This document shows positions 1-7,711 of a stretch of 48,021 nt of DNA, in pieces. Numbering within the stretch: position 1 is the stretch's first letter; each line of letters starts with the position of its first letter. The translations under genes were made by a program, and so were the position numbers. This DNA comes from Actinomycetes bacterium (GTDB lineage: Bacteria; Actinomycetota; Thermoleophilia; Solirubrobacterales; Solirubrobacteraceae), in the NCBI GenBank assembly GCA_021820105.1, contig JAKAED010000011.1:1-48021 (forward strand). The letters are read 5' to 3'. The notes under the pieces were generated by a model. That model was not told the origin of the DNA and ran no database searches. It saw nothing but the letters and a program-made list of their open reading frames with translations.

Positions 1-874
1 CTCCCGCCATCTTGTTGGCCTTGTCGTGCTCGACACTCAGCCAGCCGCTGAACCCGTGGGCCTTGAGCGCGCGCATGAGTGCCTCGAAGTCGACCAGCCC
101 GTCAGCGCGGCCCATCTCATAGAACCATCGGGCGGTGGTCTTCCCGTTCACCTCCGCATCGGGGAATCGGCGCCAGTCCTCGTTGGTGTCCACGTTCAGC
201 GTGTCTTTGAAGTGCAGACAGCTGACACGGTCGTGAAAGGCCTCGTAGAGCTCGACCGGGTCATCGCCCACGATCGTGTGCTGTGCCGTATCCAGGAAGA
301 AGTGGACGTAACGTGGGTCGGAGTTGCCGTAGAAGACGTCAAGGTGGTGGCGGGTCCTGATGCCGCCATAGAACTCATGGTGCGCGCCCAGTTTGACCCC
401 GTGCGCCGCCGTGATCTCGCCCACCCGGCTCCACAGCTCGGCGGCGCGCTTGATCGCGTCGTCGCTGATGCCGGCGGGGTCGAAGTTGCGTGTGCCCGGC
501 ATCACGATGATGTGGTCGAGCTCCAACTCTGACCAGCGCTCCATCGTGGTCCTGAAGTCCTCGAGGATGCGCGGGTGGGTCTCCGGCACCTCCGGCGCGT
601 ACCAGGATGGATCCATGTTGACTCCGTGGAAGATGTTGACGATTCGCGCGAGTCCCTGCTCCTGGAGGAACTCCTGAAAGTTCGTCAGTGATCCGTACTG
701 CTCGAGGATCTGCCAGAACCGGAAGTCAAAGGTGTCAATCGCCTCAAAGCCAACCGCCACGACCTGGCGGGCAAAGTCGCGCATCGCGCGCCGTGAGTGG
801 AAGTGGTCGATCGGGCCGGACGGACTGTCGGTCCGCCAGTGATCCATGTAGGTCCAGCGAATCGTTTCAGGCAT
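1..874 (-). CDS. Sugar phosphate isomerase/epimerase (IolE-like TIM barrel), 3' end cut by window edge
   Basis: An open frame runs from an ATG at 874 to the left edge without a stop, giving 291 visible codons. It begins MPETIRWTYMDHW. It reads as an AP-endonuclease-2 TIM barrel of the IolE/inosose-dehydratase-like sugar isomerase group. The likely metal and catalytic motifs appear in the usual order: GAHHEFYGG, HFFLDTAQH, CLHFKD and, near the edge, LSVEHD. The C-terminus lies outside the window. It is divergent from the gene at 920 with only 45 bp between them, and a promoter-like element sits so close to the ATG that the mRNA may be leaderless. Its place beside a glycoside catabolic locus suggests it isomerises, epimerises or dehydrates a released sugar or cyclitol. 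The substrate cannot be read from sequence. Confidence 0.85.
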   Translation of the reverse strand, partial: MPETIRWTYMDHWRTDSPSGPIDHFHSRRAMRDFARQVVAVGFEAIDTFDFRFWQILEQYGSLTNFQEFLQEQGLARIVNIFHGVNMDPSWYAPEVPETHPRILEDFRTTMERWSELELDHIIVMPGTRNFDPAGISDDAIKRAAELWSRVGEITAAHGVKLGAHHEFYGGIRTRHHLDVFYGNSDPRYVHFFLDTAQHTIVGDDPVELYEAFHDRVSCLHFKDTLNVDTNEDWRRFPDAEVNGKTTARWFYEMGRADGLVDFEALMRALKAHGFSGWLSVEHDKANKMAG

Positions 875-877
875 ATC

Positions 878-910
878 GTATATCCTATCTAATCAATCGT
901 ACCCCGGCAA
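878..910 (-). promoter_or_regulatory. Promoter-like element with TAGGAT -10 for the leftward isomerase; possible operator
   Basis: On the minus strand TTGCCG (905-910) is followed after 17 nt by TAGGAT (882-887), which is a good actinobacterial sigma-A spacing. The ATG lies only 7 nt downstream of the -10, so a transcript starting there would be essentially leaderless. The AGGA inside the same hexamer could instead act as a Shine-Dalgarno at 8-nt spacing, so the two readings compete. The -35 abuts the GGAGGG ribosome site (911-916) of the divergent gene. The stretch 878-894 resembles A/T-rich sites at 7356-7369 and 18218-18234. Confidence 0.45.
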
Positions 911-919
911 GGAGGGAAG

Positions 920-1696
920 ATGTATCAGCTTGCGCCCAACGTGGACGTCCTGTTCGCTGAAGCTGGAGCCACGCCCGCTGCGCGGGTGCGCGCTGCGGCC
1001 GCCGCGGGCTTTGACGCAGTCGAGATCTGGACGACGCTTGACAAGGACATCGACCAACTCGCCGATGCGCTCGCTGAGACGGGGGTGACGCTCACCGCGC
1101 TGCTTGCTGAACCGCGCACCAATTTCAGCTGGCCGGGTACCGACCTCGATCCGTATTACGAGGGTCTTGAGCGTGGAATCACCAACGCGCAGCGCCTTGG
1201 CTGTGAGCGGATCGTGCTCGGCTCTGGCCTTGGCTTTCCGGGGATGAAGCGAGCCCAGAATCTGGAGAGGCTGGTGGACGTGTTCTCCGCCACGGTGGCG
1301 CGGTTCGGTGGCTCTGGGGTACGCCTGCTGCTCGAGCCGGTGAACACCCGCATCGATCATCCGGGAGCACTGGCCGATCGGACCGCTGACGCGGTGGCGG
1401 TTGCACGCACCATCGACTCGCCCCACTTCGGGATCCTCTATGACCTCTACCACTCAATCGTGGAAGGGGAGGATCCGGCGAGTGAGCTGCTGGCCGCGGG
1501 CGATCTCGTCGGCTACGTCCACATCGCGGACGTTCCGGGGCGAGGCCAGCCGGGCAGCGGCGCGGTTGACTGGTCCGCTCAGCTCGCAGTCCTCCGCGCC
1601 GCCGGCTATACCGGCCCAATCGGGCTCGAGTACTTCCCGACCGTGCCGACCCTTGAGTCGGTGGCCCACATCCGGGCGGTCGCGCGCGACGTCTAG
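920..1696 (+). CDS. Hydroxypyruvate isomerase-like sugar isomerase
   Basis: This 258-residue AP-endonuclease-2 TIM-barrel protein matches the usual length and motif pattern of the hydroxypyruvate/2-oxo-tetronate isomerase (Hyi/OtnI) family. Visible are LLLEPVNTR with the metal-ligand candidate E139, LYDLYH with D175 and H178, [14 protein letters not shown] with H201, and GLEY with E237. GGAGGG sits just upstream of the ATG and supports this start. The expected reaction is aldose/ketose or 2-oxo acid interconversion in the cytoplasm. It is divergent from the isomerase at the left edge and convergent with xylose isomerase; its stop at 1694-1696 overlaps the end of xylA by 4 bp. The family is clear, the exact substrate is not. 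Confidence 0.85.
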   Translation: MYQLAPNVDVLFAEAGATPAARVRAAAAAGFDAVEIWTTLDKDIDQLADALAETGVTLTALLAEPRTNFSWPGTDLDPYYEGLERGITNAQRLGCERIVLGSGLGFPGMKRAQNLERLVDVFSATVARFGGSGVRLLLEPVNTRIDHPGALADRTADAVAVARTIDSPHFGILYDLYHSIVEGEDPASELLAAGDLVGYVHIADVPGRGQPGSGAVDWSAQLAVLRAAGYTGPIGLEYFPTVPTLESVAHIRAVARDV

Positions 1697-2880
1697 CGCG
1701 CGCCGAGCAGATGCTCGGTCACGAGTTGCTGGAGCCGCACAAATCCGTAACCGTGGGCCCCGAAGTGAGCCCCTGCGTCGAAACTCTCCCACGAGCTTGC
1801 GTCGGCCAGAAGCTGTTCATGGCCCTCACCAGCTGAGAGTGTCGGCTCGCGCAGCTCGTCAACCTGGGCGTCGGACAACGCTCGCTGCACCTCGGGGTCA
1901 GCACGGAACGCGGCCGCGCGCTCCTTGAGCAGCAGATAGTTGCGCATGTTCGCGGCGGCCGAATCCCACACACCGGTCTCGTCCTCGGTGCGGGACGGCT
2001 TGTAGTCAAAGTGCCGCGGCCCCTCATACGCCCGGCCACCGCCCGCGCCGCCAAACTCCAGCAGATCCACCAGCGCAAAGGCCTGGTAGAGGTCAGCGTG
2101 GCCGAACACAAGATCCTGGTCGTACTTGATCCCGCGCTGCCCGTTGAGATCGATGTGGAAGAGCTTGCCGGCCTCCAGCGCCTGTTGGATCGCCGCAACG
2201 AAGTTCAGGCCGGTCATCTGCTCGTGTCCGAACTCCGGGTTGACGCCGAACAGCTCCGGCCGCTCCAGCGTCTGAATGAACGCCAGCGCGTGCCCCACGG
2301 TCGGCAACAGGATGTCGCCGCGCGGCTCGTTCGGTTTCGGCTCAATCGCGAACCGCATGCCGTAGCCCCTGTCGGTCACGTACTCCGCGAGCAGGTTCAC
2401 GGCCTCGCGGTAGCGTTCAATCGCCGCCCGGATGTCCTTGGCGTGGTCATACTCAGCCCCCTCGCGCCCGCCCCACATCACCAGCGTCTCCGCTCCCAGC
2501 TCCGCGGCTAGATCGATCTGCCTGATCACCTTGCGCAGCGCGAACCGCCTGACCGAGCGGTCATTGGAGGTGAAGCCTCCATCTTTGAAGACCGGCTGAG
2601 AGAAGAGGTTGGTGGTGACCATCGGTACGACCAGCCCGGTATCGGCCAGGGCCTGCTTGAGGCGATCGATCTGCTCGCGCCGCTCGCTCTCAGCGGCGCC
2701 GAACGCGAACAGATCGTCGTCATGAAATGTCAGGCCGTAGGCGCCAAGCTCCGCGAGCTTCTCAACCACGTGCACCACGTCCAGCGTCGGACGTGTTGGA
2801 CCGCCGAAGGGATCTGAACCCGTGTAGCCGACCGTCCACAGACCGAACGAGAACCTGTCCTGCGGTGTTGGTGTCAGCAT
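1693..2880 (-). CDS. xylA: Xylose isomerase
   Basis: The 395-residue protein is a full-length class I (actinobacterial) xylose/glucose isomerase. The catalytic His53-Asp56 pair lies in TFHDDD, Glu180 and Lys182 in EPKPNEPR, Glu216 and His219 in NPEFGHEQM, Asp244 in HIDLNGQ, Asp254 and Asp256 in YDQD, and Asp292 in HFDYKP. The numbering agrees with the classical Streptomyces enzyme to within a residue up to the metal-2 aspartates. AGGAGG precedes the ATG. It is the last gene of the leftward operon, 18 bp after the Gfo/Idh/MocA gene. No xylulokinase or xylose regulator is present, so I infer that it isomerises an aldose released by the glycoside-cleaving enzymes of this operon rather than serving a standard xylose pathway. 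That role is inference; the enzyme identity is strong. Confidence 0.93.
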   Translation of the reverse strand: MLTPTPQDRFSFGLWTVGYTGSDPFGGPTRPTLDVVHVVEKLAELGAYGLTFHDDDLFAFGAAESERREQIDRLKQALADTGLVVPMVTTNLFSQPVFKDGGFTSNDRSVRRFALRKVIRQIDLAAELGAETLVMWGGREGAEYDHAKDIRAAIERYREAVNLLAEYVTDRGYGMRFAIEPKPNEPRGDILLPTVGHALAFIQTLERPELFGVNPEFGHEQMTGLNFVAAIQQALEAGKLFHIDLNGQRGIKYDQDLVFGHADLYQAFALVDLLEFGGAGGGRAYEGPRHFDYKPSRTEDETGVWDSAAANMRNYLLLKERAAAFRADPEVQRALSDAQVDELREPTLSAGEGHEQLLADASSWESFDAGAHFGAHGYGFVRLQQLVTEHLLGAR

Positions 2881-2898
2881 CGCTGAACCTCCTGCGGC

Positions 2899-4014
2899 TC
2901 AGCCGCGATAGATGATCTGCTCGCGCCTGCCTGAGGCGTCCGAGCGAACAATGGCATCTGCAACCTCGCTGGCGCGGTACCCGTCCTCAAAGGTCGCACC
3001 ATATGGCCCAATCGGCCTATCGTTCACGATCGCGTCCAGCACGTGGTGGAGTTCGTGGACGAAGGTGTGCTCCCAGCCGATCACGTGTCCGTCTGGCCAC
3101 CAGAACGACCAGAACGGATCGTCCGCTTCTGTGACCAGCCGGCGAGTGAAGCCAGAGGTGCCAGTGGAGATCTGCAGTTCGTTGAGGCGCTCGAGGTTGA
3201 AGGCGAGCGATCCGCGACTTCCGTTGATCTCCCAGGTGAGCGCGTTCTTCCGGCCGGCCGCAAAGCGGGAGGCCTCGATCGTTCCAATCGCGCCACCTTC
3301 AAATCCGACCGTTGCTTCAAACGCATCGTCAACCGTCACCGGTTGATCCCCGCGCGCGTTCACGAAGGTGCGCAGGCGACCCGTGACCTCGCTGATCTCC
3401 CCAACCAGGTAACGCGCCTGATCGATCACATGGGTACCCAGATCTCCTAGCGCGCCCGAGCCTGCCTGGGCAGCGTCCGTGCGCCAGCTGGGAGGAGCGC
3501 TCGGATCAACCAGCCAATCCTGCAGGTAACTGCCGCGGAAGTGATGAATCTCGCCCAGCTCGCCTGCCTCGATCATTTGCCGCGCCAGGCGCACCGCCGG
3601 TACAAACCGATAGTTGAAAGCACACAGGTGCTTCACACCCGTGCCCGCCACCGCCTGCCAGAGCGCGTGCGCCTCATCCGCATTGCGCGCCAACGGCTTC
3701 TCGCAGATCACATGCTTACCGGCCTTGGCGGCTGCGATCGTCGGTTCGGAGTGCAGGCTGTTGGGACCCAGGTTGTCAAACAGCTGGATCTCGGGGTCAT
3801 CCACGATCGCCCGCCAGTCCGTTTCTGCCCGCTCGAAACCAAACCGCTGCGCCGCCTCCGTGACCGCCTCCCGGTTACGGCCACCGATCGCCACCAGCCG
3901 CACATCTGCGGGAGGTGGCCAGGTCATATACGCCAGCTTGCGCAGCCCGTTGGTATGCGCCCTGCCCATGAAGGCGTAGCCCAACATCCCGACGCCGATC
4001 GTCGGGCGGCTCAT
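2899..4014 (-). CDS. Gfo/Idh/MocA family NAD(P)-dependent oxidoreductase (candidate glycoside 3-dehydrogenase)
   Basis: This 371-residue protein has an N-terminal Rossmann fold with the dinucleotide motif [12 protein letters not shown] (9-20), the family signature CEKPLA with Lys106, and the catalytic-domain motif GDLGTHVID (190-198). Length and order are typical of Gfo/Idh/MocA dehydrogenases acting on sugars or cyclitols. The ATG overlaps the stop of the upstream isomerase as ATGA (4011-4014), so the two genes are translationally coupled. In the characterised puerarin system DgpA is an oxidoreductase of this family that makes the 3-oxo-glycoside substrate of the C-deglycosidase. The co-operonic DgpB/DgpC-like genes here suggest the same role. 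An inositol dehydrogenase is the main alternative. Confidence 0.88.
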   Translation of the reverse strand: MSRPTIGVGMLGYAFMGRAHTNGLRKLAYMTWPPPADVRLVAIGGRNREAVTEAAQRFGFERAETDWRAIVDDPEIQLFDNLGPNSLHSEPTIAAAKAGKHVICEKPLARNADEAHALWQAVAGTGVKHLCAFNYRFVPAVRLARQMIEAGELGEIHHFRGSYLQDWLVDPSAPPSWRTDAAQAGSGALGDLGTHVIDQARYLVGEISEVTGRLRTFVNARGDQPVTVDDAFEATVGFEGGAIGTIEASRFAAGRKNALTWEINGSRGSLAFNLERLNELQISTGTSGFTRRLVTEADDPFWSFWWPDGHVIGWEHTFVHELHHVLDAIVNDRPIGPYGATFEDGYRASEVADAIVRSDASGRREQIIYRG

Positions 4015-5015
4015 CGCTCGCCCCCTGAGAAGGCGGCGTCAAACGCGCGACCGGAGGCTGCGAAGTTGATCTGCCGGGTGTAGCGAAGCGCGTCCTGCGC
4101 GCCCCATTCGCGGTCCATACCCGCGTCCTCCCACTCGACTGACAGCGGTCCGTCGTAGCCGATCCGGTTCAGGGTGCGGATCAGGGCTTCAAAGTCCACG
4201 TCGCCGTGGCCGGGGGAGACAAAGTCCCACCCGCGCTCATCCGCGCCAAAGTCAAGGTGCGATCCGAGAATCGAGCGGCGCCCGTCGAGCCGCCGCTTGG
4301 AGTCCTTGATGTGCACGTGGAAGATGCGGTCGGCAAACTCAGTCACGAACGGCGCTGGATCCAGGAACTGCGGGATGAAGTGGCTCGGGTCGAAGTTGAT
4401 TCCAAAGCTCTTCCGGCGTCCGATCGCAGCAAGTGCCTTACGAGTGGTCACAAAGTCATACGCGATCTCCGTGGGGTGGACCTCCAGCGCAAAGCGCACC
4501 CCCTCGGCCTCAAACACGTCGAGAATCGGGCCGAAGCGCTCGGCGAACTCCTCGTAGCCCCGCTCGACGGCACTGAAATCGTTGGGTGGAAAGGAGTACA
4601 GCTGCGCCCAGATCGGGGAGCCCGTGAAGCCTGTGACCACGCCGACGCCCAGCGCTCCGGCGGCCCGGGCGGTGTCCTTGAGACGGTCAGCCGCGCGCTG
4701 CCGTACACCCTCGGGATCGCCATCTCCCCACACCTCCGCCGGCAGCACGCTCCTGTGGCGAGCGTCGATCGGATCGCATACCGCCTGGCCGACCAGATGC
4801 GCGCCAATCGCGTGACAGCTCAGGCCGGCGCTCTCCAGAAGCCGGCGTCGCTGCGTGGCGTAATCCGAGTCGCTCAGCGCCTTGACAACGTCGAAGTGAT
4901 CGCCCCAGCAGGCCAACTCGAGCCCATCAAAGCCCCAGCCGCCTGCCTTCCTCACAAGCTCGTCCAGCGGCAGATCTGCCCACTGACCCGTGAACAGTGT
5001 GATCGGTCGCGCCAT
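4011..5015 (-). CDS. Sugar phosphate isomerase/epimerase
   Basis: This is a 334-residue AP-endonuclease-2 TIM-barrel protein. Metal and catalytic candidates are E178 and H180 in ALEVHPTE, D209 and H212 in NFDPSHF, H233, H235 and K237 in HVHIKD, and E294 in LSVEWED. Its barrel motifs match sugar isomerase/epimerases usually found next to Gfo/Idh/MocA dehydrogenases. It overlaps the downstream dehydrogenase by 4 bp and follows the alpha-subunit-like gene after 24 bp. In the context of 3-oxo-glycoside chemistry it may isomerise or epimerise the oxidised sugar, or cleave a 3-oxo-glycoside. Nothing in the sequence settles which. Confidence 0.85.
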   Translation of the reverse strand: MARPITLFTGQWADLPLDELVRKAGGWGFDGLELACWGDHFDVVKALSDSDYATQRRRLLESAGLSCHAIGAHLVGQAVCDPIDARHRSVLPAEVWGDGDPEGVRQRAADRLKDTARAAGALGVGVVTGFTGSPIWAQLYSFPPNDFSAVERGYEEFAERFGPILDVFEAEGVRFALEVHPTEIAYDFVTTRKALAAIGRRKSFGINFDPSHFIPQFLDPAPFVTEFADRIFHVHIKDSKRRLDGRRSILGSHLDFGADERGWDFVSPGHGDVDFEALIRTLNRIGYDGPLSVEWEDAGMDREWGAQDALRYTRQINFAASGRAFDAAFSGGER

Positions 5016-5039
5016 CGGTCTCTCCCTTCTGCTCGCGCC

Positions 5040-6062
5040 TCAGCCCTTTTGAGCTGAGGCGCGGTCGTTGATGAGTCCGGCCATCAGGTCCTGCTGACCC
5101 CTGACCATGTCCCAGCCGCTCACGGCGTCCGTGTAGGCATGGCCCTCCCATTCGCTGGAGATCGAGCCGTTGTACCCGGCCTCCAACAGCACGTCGATGA
5201 TCGCCCCGTGATCGATTGACGGCTCGTTGCCCTGCTCGTCAAGGCCATAGAACTTGGCATGTACGTGGACGGTGCGGTCCATGATCTCCGCCCAGCGTCG
5301 CGGGTCCATCCGTCCGTGCATGGTGAGGATCATGTGGAGCTTCCCCATGTCTGCCGGTGAGGCGCCGAGTTTCGGGGCCTCCTGGGCAAAGGCGGCGAAC
5401 TTCTCCGGCATCGTGGTATCGCTGTTCCAGACCTCTGAGGCGAACTCCGTCAGCTCGGCGGGCATCCCCGACTCTCTGTGCGCCTGCAGCAGACTGGGGG
5501 GGATGCTGTGCATGGAGGAGCTGAAGTCCGGCACCCATCCGAGCCACGGGCTGTCGATCTTCTCAAAGATCTCACGCAGCTCCATGATGCCGGGACTGTC
5601 CACTGAATCGGGGCTGTGCAGCTCGACCCCGAACTTCATCTGGTGCCGCTCGCACACCTCGGCAAGCCTCCGCACAAAGGACTCCGTGCTGATGATCGCG
5701 GACTTGGCGATCGGGAACCCAAGGCGTTTGGCGGTGGCGATCTGGGCCTCCAGGTACTCAATGCCCTCCGGCTCGTCCATCCAGCGGTCACGATCGCGCG
5801 CAAGGTCAAGGTTGCAGCTCATCGCCGTCGCGATGAAGCCGTTGTCCTCGATCAGGCTGCGCACGTGCTTGACCGTCGGCTCGTCGAGGTGCGGCCATCC
5901 CCGGAGGCTCTGAAAGCCGACCATCTCGATGCCCGGACCCAGATCGAGTTCGGCGGCCTTTTTGACCATGCCCTCCAACGAGTAATCAGGCTCCCGCATC
6001 TCCAGGGTCAGGCTGAAGAGCGTGAGTCCCAGCTGGGGTAGGTTCGGTGCGGTGTAGGTCAT
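5040..6062 (-). CDS. C-glycoside deglycosidase alpha subunit-like protein (DgpC/CarC type), copy 1
   Basis: This 340-residue TIM-barrel protein carries E147 and H149 in GVELHSP, D179 in VPDFSSS, H266-x-H268-x-K270-F in HVHAKFYG, and E304 in ISSEWEGH. The same motif set (E-x-H, D, HxHAKF, SSE[WY]EG) recurs in the protein at 12481-13386. Both are coupled to a small DUF6379-like partner, as in the DgpB-DgpC and CarB-CarC complexes that split 3-oxo-C-glycosides with a divalent metal. Its ATG overlaps the stop of the beta gene (ATGA, 6059-6062), which fits obligatory co-assembly. The call rests on motifs plus gene pairing. A plain xylose-isomerase-like epimerase is the alternative. Cleavage of a C- rather than an O-glycosidic bond is inferred. 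Confidence 0.78.
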   Translation of the reverse strand: MTYTAPNLPQLGLTLFSLTLEMREPDYSLEGMVKKAAELDLGPGIEMVGFQSLRGWPHLDEPTVKHVRSLIEDNGFIATAMSCNLDLARDRDRWMDEPEGIEYLEAQIATAKRLGFPIAKSAIISTESFVRRLAEVCERHQMKFGVELHSPDSVDSPGIMELREIFEKIDSPWLGWVPDFSSSMHSIPPSLLQAHRESGMPAELTEFASEVWNSDTTMPEKFAAFAQEAPKLGASPADMGKLHMILTMHGRMDPRRWAEIMDRTVHVHAKFYGLDEQGNEPSIDHGAIIDVLLEAGYNGSISSEWEGHAYTDAVSGWDMVRGQQDLMAGLINDRASAQKG

Positions 6063-6484
6063 CGCTTTGCTCCGCTCTCCTGGTTGCAGATGAGGGTCTT
6101 GTCGGTGACGCTGGAGGCCAATAGCGGCGTGCGAGCGTCGGGTGGCCCGACGATGATGTAGGGGATGCTGAGACCAAGCCCGACCTGCACCCTGTGCTCC
6201 TCACCGGGTTCGCCGTCGCGCGGGATCTCGATCGTCACGGGATCAGTGATGTACCACCATGCGTCGGTCTGTGCCGGAAGCTCGCTGAATGCGTAGCTGC
6301 GGTCCGCGTAGCCGATCCCCAACTGTTCGCTCGACACCGGTTCGCCGTCGATCGCGATGTCCAGCACGGCGAGCGAGCTCAGCGGCAGCGAGCGGTACCA
6401 ATGGGAGCGGATCTGCAGCCTGAGCTTTCCATCCACGGCGGTCAGGCCGTCAGGCCTCACCACATCCTTGTCCAAAGGACCCAT
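6059..6484 (-). CDS. C-glycoside deglycosidase beta subunit-like protein (DUF6379; DgpB/CarB type), copy 1
   Basis: This 141-residue soluble protein has no signal peptide. It reads as the small beta subunit of C-deglycosidases: LQIRSHWYRSLPLS, then AIDGEPV, then SELPAQTDAWWYITDP and a C-terminal LGLSIPYI. The pattern R-x-x-x-Y-R...LS...DG...SEL...W...P is shared with the protein at 12080-12484. In characterised DgpBC/CarBC enzymes this subunit packs on the TIM-barrel alpha subunit and is needed for activity. Here it lies directly upstream of the alpha gene with a 4-bp ATGA overlap, and a TCTCTCC/GGAGAG-type ribosome site precedes the ATG. It has no known catalytic residues of its own. I recognise the family from memory; a profile search against DUF6379 would be decisive. 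Confidence 0.78.
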   Translation of the reverse strand: MGPLDKDVVRPDGLTAVDGKLRLQIRSHWYRSLPLSSLAVLDIAIDGEPVSSEQLGIGYADRSYAFSELPAQTDAWWYITDPVTIEIPRDGEPGEEHRVQVGLGLSIPYIIVGPPDARTPLLASSVTDKTLICNQESGAKR

Positions 6485-6496
6485 GTTTCTCTCCTG

Positions 6497-7318
6497 TCAG
6501 TATTCGAACGTCTCAGCGAACGTTCGGTAGGGGACCGGGGGACGGGGATTCAGTTCCTGCGCCCGGGTTGGGCTGTAGCGCTCAGCAAGCGAGCTTGCGG
6601 GAGCATCCGGCTTCGGCATGAACTTCGGACGCCCGTCCTCCCCGAAGTACATGAGATCGTTGTCAAATGAGGCCGCATCGAGTGAGGCAAAATCGATCCA
6701 GTTGCGGCTGTGGGTCGCGCGGGCAATCTCAAAGCAGCGGAAGTGCCAGATCTTCCAGTCGCCGTCCTGCTTGAGGAAATCCAGTCCGTACGCGCACCAC
6801 ACCCAGTGCGCCCACACCTTCTTGCCCATGACCTCGTGCGGTTCAAAGAAGAAGTCGGGCACGTTGCCGGCCACCTCCGGATCCGTGAGGCCCGACTCCA
6901 GCCCGTTCATGATCCACACGCCCTTGGCGGTCTGACCGTCCTGCGCGACCTCGATCACCGGCGTGGTCGTGTAGTGCAGAAGCAGCTTGCCGGCGGGTGC
7001 GGGGCGCCCGCGGTGGTACTCGGTAACGCTCTCCCATGTCGTATAGACGCCGAGGTTGCTGTATTGCGCATGGATGCCGGGAGTTCCCGGCTTCACCCAC
7101 AGATCGATGATCTCCTCGTCCCTAAATGCGTTGTGGAGGTACATGTAGGTGGAGAAGACGTTCTCCACGGCTCCTCGTGCCTCGGCACGAGCGGCACGCT
7201 GATTGGCCTGTGTCAAAGCGGCCTCCAGCGCGCTCAGCCGTTCCTCCAAGTTCGCGGTTGAGACGGGTCGATCTTCCAGCGTCTCAGGCGACGCCGATCC
7301 GTCGTGGGGCTCAGCCAT
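6497..7318 (-). CDS. SnoaL/NTF2-like domain protein, first gene of leftward operon
   Basis: This 273-residue cytoplasmic protein has a low-complexity N-terminus followed by a short helix rich in Leu, Glu and Ala (about 22-48, probably coiled coil), then one SnoaL/NTF2-type alpha+beta cone (about 50-210) with aromatic-rich strands such as WVWCAYGLDFLKQDG and KIWHFRCFEI. A proline-rich tail follows. The fold is used by ketosteroid isomerases, polyketide cyclases and dehydratases. GAGAGGAG precedes the ATG. It lies 12 bp before the beta-subunit gene, so it is in the same operon. Acting on the aglycone (often a phenolic or polyketide) or on the oxidised sugar are both plausible; neither can be shown from sequence. 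Confidence 0.8.
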   Translation of the reverse strand: MAEPHDGSASPETLEDRPVSTANLEERLSALEAALTQANQRAARAEARGAVENVFSTYMYLHNAFRDEEIIDLWVKPGTPGIHAQYSNLGVYTTWESVTEYHRGRPAPAGKLLLHYTTTPVIEVAQDGQTAKGVWIMNGLESGLTDPEVAGNVPDFFFEPHEVMGKKVWAHWVWCAYGLDFLKQDGDWKIWHFRCFEIARATHSRNWIDFASLDAASFDNDLMYFGEDGRPKFMPKPDAPASSLAERYSPTRAQELNPRPPVPYRTFAETFEY

Positions 7319-7449
7319 GTGGTGACTCTCCTCTCGAGCAATGATATACGCGTGAGAATATAGGATATCGGTAATGCGCTAGCGGATCGACTCTGGCGTG
7401 TGGATCGCGTCGGTTCTGTTACGGGATTGCTTTTCCTTGAGGAAATCGC
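7319..7449. promoter_or_regulatory. Upstream region of the leftward operon with A/T-rich GAATATAGGATATC site
   Basis: The 131 bp upstream of the SnoaL-like ATG (7318) hold the ribosome site GAGAGGAG and an A/T-rich island (7341-7369) that stands out in this GC-rich DNA. The island includes ATAT-AGG-ATAT symmetry at 7356-7369. Minus-strand -10 candidates TATATT and TATCAT occur in it, but I cannot pick a convincing -35. The site resembles those at 878-894 and 18218-18234, so it may be an operator for a shared regulator. Confidence 0.4.
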
Positions 7450-7494
7450 TTGACAGGGGCGGGGGCTCTGGATAATTTCCTGAACCGAGGTTCA
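7450..7494 (+). promoter_or_regulatory. Promoter with palindromic operator upstream of the sugar ABC transporter operon
   Basis: A consensus -35 TTGACA (7450-7455) is followed by GATAAT (7471-7476, 15-nt spacing) or TAATTT (7473-7478, 17-nt spacing). Directly downstream, over the expected start point, lies TGAACC-GA-GGTTCA (7481-7494), an inverted repeat with 6-bp arms. The placement is typical for a repressor operator; LacI-family sugar repressors often use this kind of sequence, but no LacI gene is in the window. Transcription from here would give a leader of about 230 nt before the binding-protein gene. Confidence 0.6.
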
Positions 7495-7495
7495 G

Positions 7496-7684
7496 ATTCG
7501 GACTGGCACGCGCCCGGTTCGAATCCGTAGGAGACATAGGTGGGTTGCCGGAGTCGGCAACCCGGTTCCGCTCGCGTACGGCGGGCGTTGGTTAAGGCTC
7601 GCGTGTGCGCGAGTCCGAAATTCGATGTCAAGTCTTCTCAGCTCTGTGAGCTGAGGTGCAGGTCAGAGGCCTCCGGTCACCGGA
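7496..7684 (+). ncRNA. Candidate structured leader RNA (five hairpins), no family recognised
   Basis: Five hairpins lie in a row in the untranslated leader. SL1 has arms 7496-7506 and 7514-7524 (11 bp including two G-U, 7-nt loop). SL2 has arms 7542-7550 and 7555-7563 (9 bp perfect, GAGT loop). SL3 has arms 7598-7603 and 7608-7613 (6 bp, TGTG loop). SL4 has arms 7637-7644 and 7648-7655 (8 bp perfect, TGT loop). SL5 has arms 7672-7676 and 7680-7684 (5 bp, TCA loop). The octamer CCCGGTTC occurs twice (7513-7520 and 7561-7568), so the 5' arm of SL1 could pair with either copy and switch structures. The ribosome site GAGAGGAG (about 7696-7703) lies just after SL5. A cis-acting riboregulator is inferred. 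Confidence 0.5.
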
Positions 7685-7711
7685 ACGCCAAATCAGAGAG
7701 GAGCAAGTGCA

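Noticed and set aside
2011-2511. Long plus-strand frames opposite xylA, and similar frames opposite other genes.
   Set aside because: They are antisense shadows caused by high GC at third positions. They show no recognisable motifs, while the other strand encodes complete enzymes.
7510-7530. GGTTCGAATCC at 7516-7526 resembles the T-loop of a tRNA.
   Set aside because: The flanking bases do not form a T stem longer than 3 bp and no acceptor, D or anticodon arms can be built. The segment is the 3' arm of leader hairpin 1.
7625-7654. A nine-codon frame (MSSLLSSVS) in the leader could be an attenuator peptide.
   Set aside because: It has no ribosome site and no run of codons for one regulatory amino acid. 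It overlaps hairpin 4, whose symmetry explains the sequence.
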